This document shows, piece by piece, positions 8,797-18,501 of a stretch of DNA of 64,000 nucleotides. The notes beneath the pieces were generated by a model. That model was given only the letters and a program-made list of their open reading frames with translations, did no database searches and had not been told where the DNA came from. Positions within the stretch are counted from its first letter, which is position 1; the number at the start of each line of letters is the position of its first letter. A program made the translations under genes and the position numbers. The DNA comes from Kordia sp. SMS9 (GTDB lineage: Bacteria; Bacteroidota; Bacteroidia; Flavobacteriales; Flavobacteriaceae): assembly GCF_003352465.1 (NCBI RefSeq), contig NZ_CP031153.1, forward strand, positions 124,001 through 188,000, read 5' to 3'.

Positions 8797-11700
8797 ATGA
8801 GAAAAATATACATTTTCAGCTTTGTCATGTTTTTAGGTGTGCAACTCAGTTTTGCGCAATATAACTACGACAAAAAATGGCAAAAAGTAGAAGAATTAGA
8901 ACTTGAAGGAAAAGTTGCTTCTGCACAAAAATTAGTAGAACGCATTTACAACGAAGCCCATAAAACACAAGAAACTACACAACTTGTAAAAAGTTTTCTC
9001 TATCGTGCTAAATTTTCTTTGCTCCTTTCGGAAGATGCGGAAGTTCAGGTATTACAAAGTCTTCGGGTAGAAATAGATAAACAAGCATTTCCTACAAACG
9101 CCATTTTGGAAAACATCTACGCAAGCTTGTTAACGCAATATGCAAGAAAGTATCAATACAAAATTCGGAAGCGTTCGGTAGTACAATCTGAAAGCATTCC
9201 GAGCGATGTACAATTGTGGGACATCAAAACCTTTGTGACAGAAATTCACAAGCACTTTCAACATTCAATTTCGCGTGAAGAAGCATTGTTGCAACTTCCT
9301 GTAGAAAACTATATGACTTTATTAGAAGGAAATGCTACGATGCACATATATCGTTCGAGTTTGTATGAAATTTTAGCACACAATGCCCTCGATTTTTACG
9401 AAACAAACATTCCGTATGCTTACAAAAGCAATGAAAACTATCGTATTTCTGAGAAAGACTATACTCCAACGGAAACATTCATACAACAAAAATTTCCTGA
9501 AAACACACAAGAAGTTTTTGCCATGAGCAATACTTTGCAACTCTTTCAAAAGCTGGAAAAAGTAGCACTCAAAAACAAAAATGCACATGTAGATGTCGTT
9601 TTGAAACGTTTAAACTTCATCCTTAAAAGCACGCAGAACTATTCCAAAAAAGCTTCAAACTACACGAAAGCACTGCAACAATTGGGGAACAACTATCAAA
9701 ACAATCCGTTGGAAGCGTTGATCAACTATGAACTTGCCAATCATTATTTTAAGGTTTCGCAACGTTACTATTACGATTCAAATGAAAATTCTAAAGAGTT
9801 GCGCACCAAAGCAATTGCGCTTACAAAAGCAATGACGCTTGCACATCCAAATTCGGAAGGCGGCATCAAATGTGCATTGCTTCAAAAAAAGATAGCACAA
9901 AAAAGTATCAAATCTACCGTCGAAACGTTTAGCATTCCAAACAAAGCCACACTAGCACAAGTAGAGATCAAGAATATAGACACCATATATTTAAAAGTCT
10001 ATCGCGCACCACACGGACTTTTAGAAAATGTAAGCTATGTAAAACGTGATTCACTTGTGAATGATTTCATCAAATATAAACAACCAACACTTCAAGAAAC
10101 ATACAGTACCAACATCCCGAAAGATTATTACAAGCACACAACAGAAATCAACATTCCGTCACTTCCAAAAGGCAATTATCTCCTAGTACTTTCCGATGAC
10201 GAAGAAGGACTCACTACTACAAGTGTAGTATCGTACAACAGTATTCAAAAAACGAACCTTTCGGAAATTATCACAGAATATAACGATAAAGAAGTACATA
10301 CCATTTTGCATCGCGATACTGGAAAACCTATTCACAAAGCAAAAATTAAAATCTCAGACAACAAAGGAACTGTCAAACAAACGGAGCGCACCAACGTATA
10401 TGGTCAAGCCACGATTAACAAACGTTCGCGCTATAAAACGGTTGAAAAGTATATCATTCACCAAGAAGATACCTTGTACACAGCCGCTACATCGTTGGGA
10501 AAAAAATATGAAAAAGGCGAACAAGAAGCCTATTGGGAAGCGAAGCCATTTGTGTTTACTGACAGAGCTATGTACCGACCTGGACAAACGGTCTATTTTA
10601 AAGTCGTGGTGATTCAACAAAAAAATGGTGTGAGTTCCGTAGTGCCAAATGTATTTTGTGAAGTTGAGGTCGATTCCGAAGACGGCGAACTAAAATTATT
10701 GCGACTCAAAACCAACGAATTTGGCTCGTTTAGCGGTTCGTTCAAAATTCCAAAAAGCAGTACAACGGGCGAATTTACCATTATAGTTGATGAAGATTTA
10801 GATTATGAAGAAGAAGAACATCCTTTTTGGGACCAAATAGACGAATTTGATACTGCCGAACATACCTTTACCGTAGAAGAATACAAACGTCCACGGTTTG
10901 AAGTTACGGTAGATCCTGTAACGAGCAATGTTGCGTTCAATGATACGATAAAAGTAACAGGAAATGCGAAAGCTTTGCTCGGAAGTTCATTGACAAATGC
11001 TACTGTTTCGTACAAAATAACACGATTTATCAATGCGTACAAATACAATTCAAATGAGCAAGAAAAAATCATTGTGGAAGCGAAAACCAAGACAGACAAC
11101 AACGGAAACTTTAGCATTCCGTTTGTCGCTACCATTGACGAAAACGTTGCTAAAAAAGACACCTACGCGTATGAATACACCGTTTCCATAGAAGTTACAG
11201 ATATCAATGGCGAAACGCAAACTGCCGAAAAAATGGTCAGTGTCAGTACCAGCGGCTTTACATTAGATTTAGATATTCCCCGAAAAAGTAACAAAAAATT
11301 ACCGTTAAAAGTAGAGATTACCACCAAAGACATCAATGATGTCAATGTCGCAGCCAACGGACATTTTAAAATATATAAGCTTACAAATCCGACACGCGTG
11401 TATAAAAAACGACCTTGGTCAGTTCCAGATTATTACATCATTCCAAAAGAAACATTTGTGCAACAATTTCCACACATGTCGTATGATGACAAGGAAGAAG
11501 CGCAAGAAAAAGAAGCACAAATAACCTCAATGCCATTTAATACAGGCGAAAAATCAACCTTTACTTTAGATGTTTCTTCGTGGGAATCGGGCGCGTATAT
11601 GATTGAAAATGCAGTGTATGATGAAAAAACAAAGGATAGTATTACGCAATCGGAAAACTTTGTACTCATTGATCCAGACGACGAATATTTAGCAAACAAC

Positions 11701-14700
11701 GCACTATTTGACTACGAAATACGCAATAGCGATTATAAAAATGATGGCTTTATAAAGTTGAAATTGGCAACCGCTTTGCGCGATGATAAACTGAACGTAT
11801 TTGTACAGGCATTCCACGAAAGTGAACAAATTTTTTCGAGCATGGAATCTGTTGAAAAAGGTTCAAAAATTGTCACCATTCCGCTTGCCAAACAATTGAC
11901 GAATGAAGTAACCATCCGAATGAGTTTTGTAAAATTCAATACGTTTTATGAAGATGAATTTTCAATACTTCTGTATGAAGACAAAAACTATCTCAACATT
12001 GAAACCACTACATTTCGTAACAAATTGCAACCTGGACAACTGGAAACATGGCAGTTTAAAGTACTCAATTTAGAAAATAAAGGAAGTAACGCCGAAGTAT
12101 TAGCGTCTATGTATGACGAATCACTCGATCAATTTAAAGTGCATGATTGGGATGTGAATTTTAATCGCTTCCGCGGAAATTACTATGCAGCACCACAATT
12201 ACAAGTGCGTGGTTTCAAAACGAAACGATCTCGTGAAATTTACAATTCCAACAATAATTACACGATTCCAACATTCAAAAAACACCTAAAATTCAATTGG
12301 TTTGGACTCCACTTTCAAAATGCTAAATATGCAAACGATCAATACCTCACAAACATAAAAATACAGCAATATCTAAACAACACTGTATATACAGGAAGTG
12401 TTTCTGGCTATGTAGTGGACGATACAGGAATGCCGTTGCCTGGTGCATCAGTAGTAATACAAGGAACCAACATTGGAACTATAACCAATTTTGATGGTTT
12501 GTACAGCATCAACGCAAAAGCAAGTGATGTTTTGACGTTTAGCTATGTAGGTTTTAGTCCTGAAGAAGTGAAAATTGGAAGTCAAACGAATGTTAGCGTA
12601 CGTTTGACTGGCAACAATGCTTTGGAAGAAGTAACTATTACCGCGTATGGAATTTCTACAACAAAAGCGGCAGTATCATCTAAAGTCATCACTATAAATG
12701 GTAAATCTATTCAACATGTGCCAGTAGGATCTTTAGATCAAATGCTCCAAGGCATGGCAGCTGGCGTCAATATAAATACGGGAAGTGGTGATTCAGGACA
12801 ATCAGCCAACATTATTATAAGAGGACGAGGCTCTTTACAAGGCGACCTAGAACCGTTGTTTGTGATTGATGGTGTTCCTGTTGATCAAAATGTGTTTCGA
12901 AATTTATCAGATAAAAATATTACCGAACTTAGTGTTTTAAAAGGTGCTGATGCAACTGCCTTGTATGGAAATCGCGGAGCTAACGGCGTGGTAATTGTTA
13001 CCACTAAATACGGAACACGGAAAGAAATGGTTGGCGATACCGAAGTAATTGTCGGTTTAACCGAAGAAGATATAGACACGGTTGAAACGCGGAAAAATTT
13101 ACAAGAAACTGCTTTTTTCTATCCGCATTTACGAACGGATGCCGAAGGAAATATTGCTATCGAATTTGAAGCGCCAGAAGCCTTGACACGCTGGAAGTTT
13201 CAACTTTTTGCACATCAAAAAAATGGAATCTACGGAAGTATTTTAAAAAATGCCGTCACACAAAAAGAATTGATGGTAGTTCCGAATATGCCGCGTTTTC
13301 TGCGTGAAAACGATACGATTGTCATTTCCACGAAAGTGGTCAACTTGCAAAACAAAGCCACCAAAGGAATTGCTTCGTTACGTTTATACGATGCCCAAAC
13401 GATGGAATCCATTGACGCAAAAGTACATCTCACCGAAAAAAATAAAAGCTTTACATTGGACGCGAAAGGAAACACAAATCTTTCGTGGAAACTATACATT
13501 CCCAAAGGAATTGAAGCCATTCAGTATAAAGTAATCGCTACGGCGGAAAACTTCTCAGATGGTGAAGAAAGTGTGTTGCCTGTACTCAAAAACAGCATTT
13601 TAATCACGGAAGCAAAACCTTTTGTGGTAAAATCAAGAGAAGAGAAAACGGTTATATTTAGCAAACTCGCTACAAATAAAAGTGAAACCTTAGCGCAACA
13701 CCAATTGACCTTGGAATATACGTCCAATCCAACGTGGAGCGCCATTCAGTCGTTACCGTATTTGCTAGAATATCCGTATGAATGTGCCGAACAAACCTTT
13801 GCGCGTTTGTATGCCAATATGATTGCCGCACATATTTTGCAAAGCTCGCCTAAAATAAAGGAAGTTTTTGAAGCTTGGAAAGCCAATGGACAACAGATTT
13901 CTGACTTGGAGAAAAATCCGGAATTCAAATCCTTATTGCTTGCGGAAACTCCTTGGTTGCGCGATGCAGCTTCTGAAACGCAAAAGAAACAACAATTAGC
14001 AACATTATTTGACGAAAACGCATTGAACGAACTACAGCAAGAACTCTGGTACAAATTGGACAACTTACAAACCGCTTCTGGCGGATTTCCATGGTTTGCT
14101 GGTGGAAAAGCGAATTATTACATCACACTTCATATGTTGCAAACCTATGCGCATTTGGTAACATTCAATGGAATGACAGCACCGTTAAAAAATGACGCGC
14201 ACCAAATAATGAAAGCCGCATGTAAATATATTGACGAACGTTTTTTAATTGCGCATGATGTACTGAAAACCTCAAATAATGCTTCTTACCAACAACAAAT
14301 TGAGTATTTGTATACACGAACGATGATTGCTGATTTTATAGAAATTCCTGCAAATGTAAAAGAAGCGATGCAGTTGTATGTAGACAACTTGCAGAAAGAT
14401 TGGTTGTTTTTATCTGTAAAACAAAAAGCCATGTTGGCACTTAGCTTGGCGCGAATGGACAAACAAAGTGATGCAAAAAAAATCATGACGGCGTTGGACG
14501 AACTTGCCGTAAAAAGTACTGAAAATGGTATGTATTGGAACGAAGTAACCAAACGTCGTTATGACACTACAAGCGCAGTAGAAACCCAAGCTTTATTGAT
14601 TGAAGCTTATGCAGAAATTACCAAAGACGACGCAATTGTGCAAGAATTACAATTGTGGTTGTTGCAACAAAAACAGCGCAACCAATGGGAAACCACCAAA

Positions 14701-15405
14701 GCGACTACCAAAGCAATTTATGCCTTATTGTTGAATCCGAAGGAATTCGTTTCTATCAAAGACCATACGAAATTCACGATCGGTACGGAAAAAATCAAAA
14801 CAAAAAAACTAACGGAATCTGAGAAAGAAGCTGGCACAGGCTATTTTAAAACGTCTTGGTATAAGGATGAAATTACCAAAGACAAGTCAAAAATAAACAT
14901 AAAAAACAACGGGAAAACAGTTGGTTTTGGCGCAGTCTACTGGCAGTATTTTGAAACATTGAACAACGTTACCCAAAGTGAAACTGCTTCGTTGCAAGTC
15001 TCCAAAGCTTTGTATGTAAAAGAAACTGTGAATGGAGAAGAAACTTTAGTTCCGATTGCGAAAAAAGTGTTGAAAATTGGCGATAAAATCACGGTGCGAT
15101 TAACGATTCAAAACAAAGATGATGTTGAGTTCATTCACTTAAAAGACATGCGCGCCGCAGGTTTGGAATCAATAAATGTATTGTCGGAATACAAATGGCA
15201 AGATGGTGTTGGCTATTATGAAAGTACGCGTGATGCTAGTACTAATTTCTTTTTTGACCGCATTCCGAAAGGTGTTTTTATTTTAGAATACGAAGTCCGC
15301 GTTAACAATACGGGCAATTTTTCTAACGGAATTACGACTATTGAAAGCATGTACGCGCCAGCATTGAGAAGTCATACCAAAGGAATTCGAGTGAATGTGG
15401 AGTAA
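8797..15405 (+). CDS. Alpha-2-macroglobulin protein with inserted CTD and TonB plug domains, 2202 aa
   Basis: The signal peptide ends LSFAQ, with no lipobox. Domains by residue: N-terminal helical/MG region 20-570; MG2-type TDRAMYRPGQ at ~587; further MG domains to ~1190; carboxypeptidase-regulatory-like domain ~1200-1285 (GYVVDDTGMPLPGASVVIQG); SusC-type plug ~1290-1405 (SLDQMLQGMAAGVNI, IRGRGSL, PLFVIDGVPV, YGNRGANGVVIVTTK); A2M entry motif RKNLQETAFF at ~1432; thioester CAEQ at 1663-1666; C-terminal beta domain. No TonB-receptor barrel follows. The insertion is in frame, and sequence on both sides aligns with the paralog ending at 5304, which has only a low-complexity linker there. A2Ms trap proteases through the thioester; the job of the plug in this position is unknown. 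Confidence 0.93.
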   Translation: MRKIYIFSFVMFLGVQLSFAQYNYDKKWQKVEELELEGKVASAQKLVERIYNEAHKTQETTQLVKSFLYRAKFSLLLSEDAEVQVLQSLRVEIDKQAFPTNAILENIYASLLTQYARKYQYKIRKRSVVQSESIPSDVQLWDIKTFVTEIHKHFQHSISREEALLQLPVENYMTLLEGNATMHIYRSSLYEILAHNALDFYETNIPYAYKSNENYRISEKDYTPTETFIQQKFPENTQEVFAMSNTLQLFQKLEKVALKNKNAHVDVVLKRLNFILKSTQNYSKKASNYTKALQQLGNNYQNNPLEALINYELANHYFKVSQRYYYDSNENSKELRTKAIALTKAMTLAHPNSEGGIKCALLQKKIAQKSIKSTVETFSIPNKATLAQVEIKNIDTIYLKVYRAPHGLLENVSYVKRDSLVNDFIKYKQPTLQETYSTNIPKDYYKHTTEINIPSLPKGNYLLVLSDDEEGLTTTSVVSYNSIQKTNLSEIITEYNDKEVHTILHRDTGKPIHKAKIKISDNKGTVKQTERTNVYGQATINKRSRYKTVEKYIIHQEDTLYTAATSLGKKYEKGEQEAYWEAKPFVFTDRAMYRPGQTVYFKVVVIQQKNGVSSVVPNVFCEVEVDSEDGELKLLRLKTNEFGSFSGSFKIPKSSTTGEFTIIVDEDLDYEEEEHPFWDQIDEFDTAEHTFTVEEYKRPRFEVTVDPVTSNVAFNDTIKVTGNAKALLGSSLTNATVSYKITRFINAYKYNSNEQEKIIVEAKTKTDNNGNFSIPFVATIDENVAKKDTYAYEYTVSIEVTDINGETQTAEKMVSVSTSGFTLDLDIPRKSNKKLPLKVEITTKDINDVNVAANGHFKIYKLTNPTRVYKKRPWSVPDYYIIPKETFVQQFPHMSYDDKEEAQEKEAQITSMPFNTGEKSTFTLDVSSWESGAYMIENAVYDEKTKDSITQSENFVLIDPDDEYLANNALFDYEIRNSDYKNDGFIKLKLATALRDDKLNVFVQAFHESEQIFSSMESVEKGSKIVTIPLAKQLTNEVTIRMSFVKFNTFYEDEFSILLYEDKNYLNIETTTFRNKLQPGQLETWQFKVLNLENKGSNAEVLASMYDESLDQFKVHDWDVNFNRFRGNYYAAPQLQVRGFKTKRSREIYNSNNNYTIPTFKKHLKFNWFGLHFQNAKYANDQYLTNIKIQQYLNNTVYTGSVSGYVVDDTGMPLPGASVVIQGTNIGTITNFDGLYSINAKASDVLTFSYVGFSPEEVKIGSQTNVSVRLTGNNALEEVTITAYGISTTKAAVSSKVITINGKSIQHVPVGSLDQMLQGMAAGVNINTGSGDSGQSANIIIRGRGSLQGDLEPLFVIDGVPVDQNVFRNLSDKNITELSVLKGADATALYGNRGANGVVIVTTKYGTRKEMVGDTEVIVGLTEEDIDTVETRKNLQETAFFYPHLRTDAEGNIAIEFEAPEALTRWKFQLFAHQKNGIYGSILKNAVTQKELMVVPNMPRFLRENDTIVISTKVVNLQNKATKGIASLRLYDAQTMESIDAKVHLTEKNKSFTLDAKGNTNLSWKLYIPKGIEAIQYKVIATAENFSDGEESVLPVLKNSILITEAKPFVVKSREEKTVIFSKLATNKSETLAQHQLTLEYTSNPTWSAIQSLPYLLEYPYECAEQTFARLYANMIAAHILQSSPKIKEVFEAWKANGQQISDLEKNPEFKSLLLAETPWLRDAASETQKKQQLATLFDENALNELQQELWYKLDNLQTASGGFPWFAGGKANYYITLHMLQTYAHLVTFNGMTAPLKNDAHQIMKAACKYIDERFLIAHDVLKTSNNASYQQQIEYLYTRTMIADFIEIPANVKEAMQLYVDNLQKDWLFLSVKQKAMLALSLARMDKQSDAKKIMTALDELAVKSTENGMYWNEVTKRRYDTTSAVETQALLIEAYAEITKDDAIVQELQLWLLQQKQRNQWETTKATTKAIYALLLNPKEFVSIKDHTKFTIGTEKIKTKKLTESEKEAGTGYFKTSWYKDEITKDKSKINIKNNGKTVGFGAVYWQYFETLNNVTQSETASLQVSKALYVKETVNGEETLVPIAKKVLKIGDKITVRLTIQNKDDVEFIHLKDMRAAGLESINVLSEYKWQDGVGYYESTRDASTNFFFDRIPKGVFILEYEVRVNNTGNFSNGITTIESMYAPALRSHTKGIRVNVE
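12394..13015 (+). other. CTD plus TonB-plug insertion inside the A2M gene
   Basis: This segment encodes residues ~1200-1406 of the A2M protein. It opens GSVSGYVVDDTGMPLPGA (CarboxypepD_reg-like), passes through NALEEVTITAYG, a TonB-box-like or linker strand typical of SusC proteins, and closes with the plug motif NGVVIVTTK. It replaces the bait-like linker of the paralog at roughly 2740-2960. Confidence 0.85.
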
Positions 15406-15451
15406 AATTGGGATAAGGGTATTTTCTGATAGATTTTTGCTATTATTTAAC

Positions 15452-15459
15452 TACATTTG
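15452..15459 (+). promoter_or_regulatory. -7 box TACATTTG for the LRR gene
   Basis: Matches the Bacteroidota TAnnTTTG -7 consensus, 28 bases before the chosen ATG at 15487. Because it overlaps the upstream ATG at 15457, it argues against that longer start. No clear TTG -33 element at ideal spacing. Confidence 0.5.
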
Positions 15460-15486
15460 AAAATATCATTACAGACCGACCATACC

Positions 15487-17223
15487 ATGAAAAAACTACT
15501 ACTTTTATGTACCATTTGTATTGCAACAGCGTCTTACGGACAGATTATTAATTTTCCTGATGCAAATTTTAAAGCGAAACTCTTAGAAAGTTTACACATT
15601 GATGATAATGATGATGGCGAAATAGATGTCGCAGAAGCCTTAGATGTGACTCGACTGTATATTCATTACGGAAATATTTCAGATTTAACTGGTATTGAAT
15701 TTTTTACCAATCTTACGGAAATACGCTGTGATAATAATAATATTTCAACATTAGACTTGTCTATATTTCCGAGTTTAGAAAAAGTAAATGCCAACAATAA
15801 TAATATAACAAGTATTAATGTATCTGGCTTGACGAATTTAGAATTTTTAAATGTGCATGATAACCAACTTACAAGTATAGATATTAGCGGATTATCAAAT
15901 TTACACAGCATTTTAATTTCCAACAATCAAATTTCAACACTTGACACACAAGGATTATCATTGAGACGCATAGAATGTTCTGGAAATTTATTGACAACTT
16001 TGGATGCGAGTCATCATACAGAACTTACCTTACTGAAATGTGATAATAATAGTTTATTAGAATCCTTGAATATAAAGAATGGAAGTTTTGAGCGTTTTGG
16101 TTCAAGTTTTTCAGGAAATTTTGCGTTGCGATATATTTGTGTCGATGTAGAACAGTTTGCAGATGTTCAAAATAAAATTGCGGATTACGGATATACCAAC
16201 TGTACTATTAATACTTTGTGTTCGTATGTTTCAGGACAAGCTTTCTCTTCAATTTCAGGTGCAATTTTATATGATGAAGCTTCTGATGGTTGTGATACTA
16301 ACGATGTTGTATATCCTAATTTAGAATTTACACTTTCCGATGGCACGAATACTGCCACGAGTTATGCTGAGGCATCTGGCAACTACAATTTTGACATTCA
16401 AGATGGAACATATACCGTAACGCCAGTTCCAGCAAATCCAACATATTTTAGCTTCTCTCCTGCTTCTGTAACGGCAACTTTTCCAGACGATGCTTCTCCA
16501 AGCATTCAAGATTTTTGTGTGACACCAAATGGTGTATATCCTGATTTGGAAGTAAAATTTATGTCGGCAGGTGTTGCGTATCCTACCAATTTACCCTATC
16601 CCATCACAAATGATTATACTATAGGGTTTTTAGACAACGATCAAACGTTTTCTTTTAGACTTGTATGTGAAAATACAGGAACTACCACACAATCAGGAAC
16701 ACTCTATTACGGCTATAACATAACAGAAGTATTATCAACTACGACAACTCCTATGGGAACCGATTTTGGCGTTGGAGGTTTGTCGTGGAGTTTTACAGAC
16801 TTAAAGCCTTTTGAAACATTTGAAGTGTTAGTAGTTTTAGAGTTTTCACAACTGCATTATCATAACTTTAATCATTCTGCTATCGCTATCTCTCCGCAAC
16901 CAGATGCTACTTTAGGAAATAATGAGATGATGTTGGTTCATGAGGTTTCTTGTTGCCTTTTAGACACGCCAACTTTTTCTTTTAAAGATTATTTTGCGTT
17001 GTACCCAAACCCAACAAATGGCAGATTAAATTTAAAACTGAAACAACAAATTGACGTTTCTTCTTTGACAATTTATAATATGTTTGGTCAAAAAGTAAAG
17101 ACTATTCCATATCAAAATCAAGAGCTCACCACAATTGATGTTGCAGATTTAAGATCAGGGCAATATTTCATAAAGATTTCAACCGACAAAACACTATTTA
17201 CCACACGTTTTATTAAACAATAA
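15487..17223 (+). CDS. Secreted leucine-rich-repeat protein with T9SS sorting tail
   Basis: The start is set at the Met opening MKKLLLLCTICIATASYG, a clean signal peptide; an earlier ATG at 15457 would add ten polar residues. After a short cap come about six internalin-like LRRs (TNLTEIRCDNNNISTLDL, PSLEKVNANNNNITSINV and so on), then an Ig-like/SdrD-type beta domain (SGAILYDEASDGCDTNDV), a further beta domain, and a ~75-residue tail (DYFALYPNPTNGRLNL ... GQYFIKI) typical of type A sorting domains. It is therefore predicted to be carried to the cell surface by the type IX system and to mediate binding. It ends two bases from the stop of the convergent VOC gene. Confidence 0.9.
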   Translation: MKKLLLLCTICIATASYGQIINFPDANFKAKLLESLHIDDNDDGEIDVAEALDVTRLYIHYGNISDLTGIEFFTNLTEIRCDNNNISTLDLSIFPSLEKVNANNNNITSINVSGLTNLEFLNVHDNQLTSIDISGLSNLHSILISNNQISTLDTQGLSLRRIECSGNLLTTLDASHHTELTLLKCDNNSLLESLNIKNGSFERFGSSFSGNFALRYICVDVEQFADVQNKIADYGYTNCTINTLCSYVSGQAFSSISGAILYDEASDGCDTNDVVYPNLEFTLSDGTNTATSYAEASGNYNFDIQDGTYTVTPVPANPTYFSFSPASVTATFPDDASPSIQDFCVTPNGVYPDLEVKFMSAGVAYPTNLPYPITNDYTIGFLDNDQTFSFRLVCENTGTTTQSGTLYYGYNITEVLSTTTTPMGTDFGVGGLSWSFTDLKPFETFEVLVVLEFSQLHYHNFNHSAIAISPQPDATLGNNEMMLVHEVSCCLLDTPTFSFKDYFALYPNPTNGRLNLKLKQQIDVSSLTIYNMFGQKVKTIPYQNQELTTIDVADLRSGQYFIKISTDKTLFTTRFIKQ

Positions 17224-17225
17224 AA

Positions 17226-17591
17226 CTAGTTGACAAATTCCCCAATATGCCACAAAATTCCTGATGGATCGTGGAGAAAGAATTCATTCCCCCAATCGTT
17301 ATACACGATACTTTTGAGTCGCACATTTTCATATTTTTGGTCTAATTGTAAGGATTGTACGTGTTCAAAATGTTTTTGTAATTCGTCAACTTCCATAAAA
17401 ATCATGGAATTGTCCACCCAATCTTTCACATACGCATCTTGCAAATAAAAACCGAAGTTTCCCATGTGGAAATAAGACATGTTCGGAAATAGAACGATTT
17501 CTTCAAAACCCAAATCACGGTAAAAATTTCGAGAGGTTTCATACTCTTTTGCGCCGATAAACGCTCTCATAGATTTGATATTATAGTTCAT
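17226..17591 (-). CDS. VOC family (glyoxalase/bleomycin-resistance-like) protein, ~121 aa
   Basis: A single compact domain with the beta-alpha-beta-beta-beta pattern of the vicinal oxygen chelate fold: an N-terminal strand and helix ending FYRDLGFEE, a middle strand GNFGFYLQD, and a C-terminal DPSGILWHIGEF where the Glu of a metal site usually sits. Soluble, no signal. The start is taken at the Met of MNYNIKSMRAF; a longer frame to 17639 adds sixteen residues with no family resemblance. Substrate cannot be told. Bleomycin-type binding and lyase functions are both possible for this fold. Confidence 0.8.
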   Translation of the reverse strand: MNYNIKSMRAFIGAKEYETSRNFYRDLGFEEIVLFPNMSYFHMGNFGFYLQDAYVKDWVDNSMIFMEVDELQKHFEHVQSLQLDQKYENVRLKSIVYNDWGNEFFLHDPSGILWHIGEFVN

Positions 17592-17663
17592 TGCACAAAT
17601 ATTTAAGTAGTTTTTACACAAAAAATCATTTTCCCTCACTGAAAAAGACCGTTTACGTATTTC

Positions 17664-17697
17664 TTGTTTTATAAAGTAGTAAGATACAATAGTTTTG
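17664..17697 (+). promoter_or_regulatory. Putative promoter of the CTD/T9SS gene
   Basis: A TTG at 17664-17666 and TAGTTTTG at 17690-17697 fit the -33/-7 consensus with a 23-base spacer, slightly long. The ATG follows at 17720. Confidence 0.4.
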
Positions 17698-17719
17698 AAG
17701 CATAATCAAACCAAATGAT

Positions 17720-18400
17720 ATGAGACAAACATTACTTTCTTTGCTATTTTTAAGTGTTTCTATGTGCTGCTTTGCGCAGAAACATACATTGACAGGAACT
17801 ATTTATGATGAAGACAAAAACGTATTGGCAGATGCAAATGTGATTGTAAAAAATTCCACCAACGGAACCGTCACGAATTCGCATGGACGCTTTGCGATTG
17901 AAGTTGCTCCCAAAGACGTGCTGGAAGTTTCCTATTTGGGCTTTGAAACAAAGAAAATTTTCATTACAGATCAAAAGAAAATTTCTTTCACACTAAACAG
18001 CACATCAGCACTAATAGACGCCGTGGAAATTACGGTTTCTGAAAGAAAAATTACGTGTACAAATACTGCATGTACAAAAATAAGTTTGAGCAGAAGCTGT
18101 GGAGTAACATCTCATGGCATATTGATTGAAAAGAGTGTTCAAAATGAAAAAAGAATGGAAACGACTCTTTTTCCAAATCCTTCCGCAAACGGATTATTTC
18201 AGCTTCAGCTATATAAAAGTTACACAAAGCTTACGCTAGAAGTTTTCAATATGAACGGACAATTGCTACAATCCAATACATATACGAAGCTTTCTAAAAA
18301 CCCTCAGATTGATCTTTCAAAACATCCAAAAGGCATGTATTTAGTACGAATTGTCGCTGATGGAACTGTTTTGGAAACGAAGAAAGCGATGCGGTTGTAG
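17720..18400 (+). CDS. Secreted CTD-like domain protein with T9SS tail, 226 aa
   Basis: Signal peptide ends MCCFAQ. Residues ~22-95 form a carboxypeptidase-regulatory-like beta sandwich (LTGTIYDEDKNVLADANVIV, then VSYLGFETKK), the domain that normally precedes TonB-dependent receptors, but here no plug or barrel follows. Residues ~110-135 hold a short cysteine cluster (TCTNTACTK and SRSCG, four Cys in all), possibly disulfide or metal binding. The last ~75 residues are a T9SS type A tail (TLFPNPSANGLFQLQL, KGMYLVRIV). Predicted extracellular. A stand-alone CTD with secretion tail is a compact architecture; ligand unknown. Confidence 0.82.
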   Translation: MRQTLLSLLFLSVSMCCFAQKHTLTGTIYDEDKNVLADANVIVKNSTNGTVTNSHGRFAIEVAPKDVLEVSYLGFETKKIFITDQKKISFTLNSTSALIDAVEITVSERKITCTNTACTKISLSRSCGVTSHGILIEKSVQNEKRMETTLFPNPSANGLFQLQLYKSYTKLTLEVFNMNGQLLQSNTYTKLSKNPQIDLSKHPKGMYLVRIVADGTVLETKKAMRL

Positions 18401-18438
18401 GTTGAAGTTTATGGGTTTAATTTAAAATTCAACATTTA

Positions 18439-18487
18439 GCATTTAGCATTTAGCATTTAGCATTTAGCATTTAGCATTTAGCATTTA
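18439..18487 (+). repeat. Heptamer tandem repeat, seven perfect GCATTTA units
   Basis: Seven contiguous GCATTTA units preceded by one degenerate unit (ACATTTA). The same words occur singly near 18992-19020 and, as TTCAACATTCAACATT, at about 5571-5585. Confidence 0.95.
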
Positions 18488-18501
18488 AAATTAAGCATTC
18501 A

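Noticed and set aside
12394..13015. Assembly chimera of an A2M gene and a SusC receptor gene
   Set aside because: The frame is continuous, both flanks align to adjacent positions of the paralog, and no receptor barrel remains. It cannot be fully excluded without reads.
18439..18487. Phase-variation switch in a coding region or promoter
   Set aside because: The heptamers lie between two gene 3' ends and outside any supported coding sequence.
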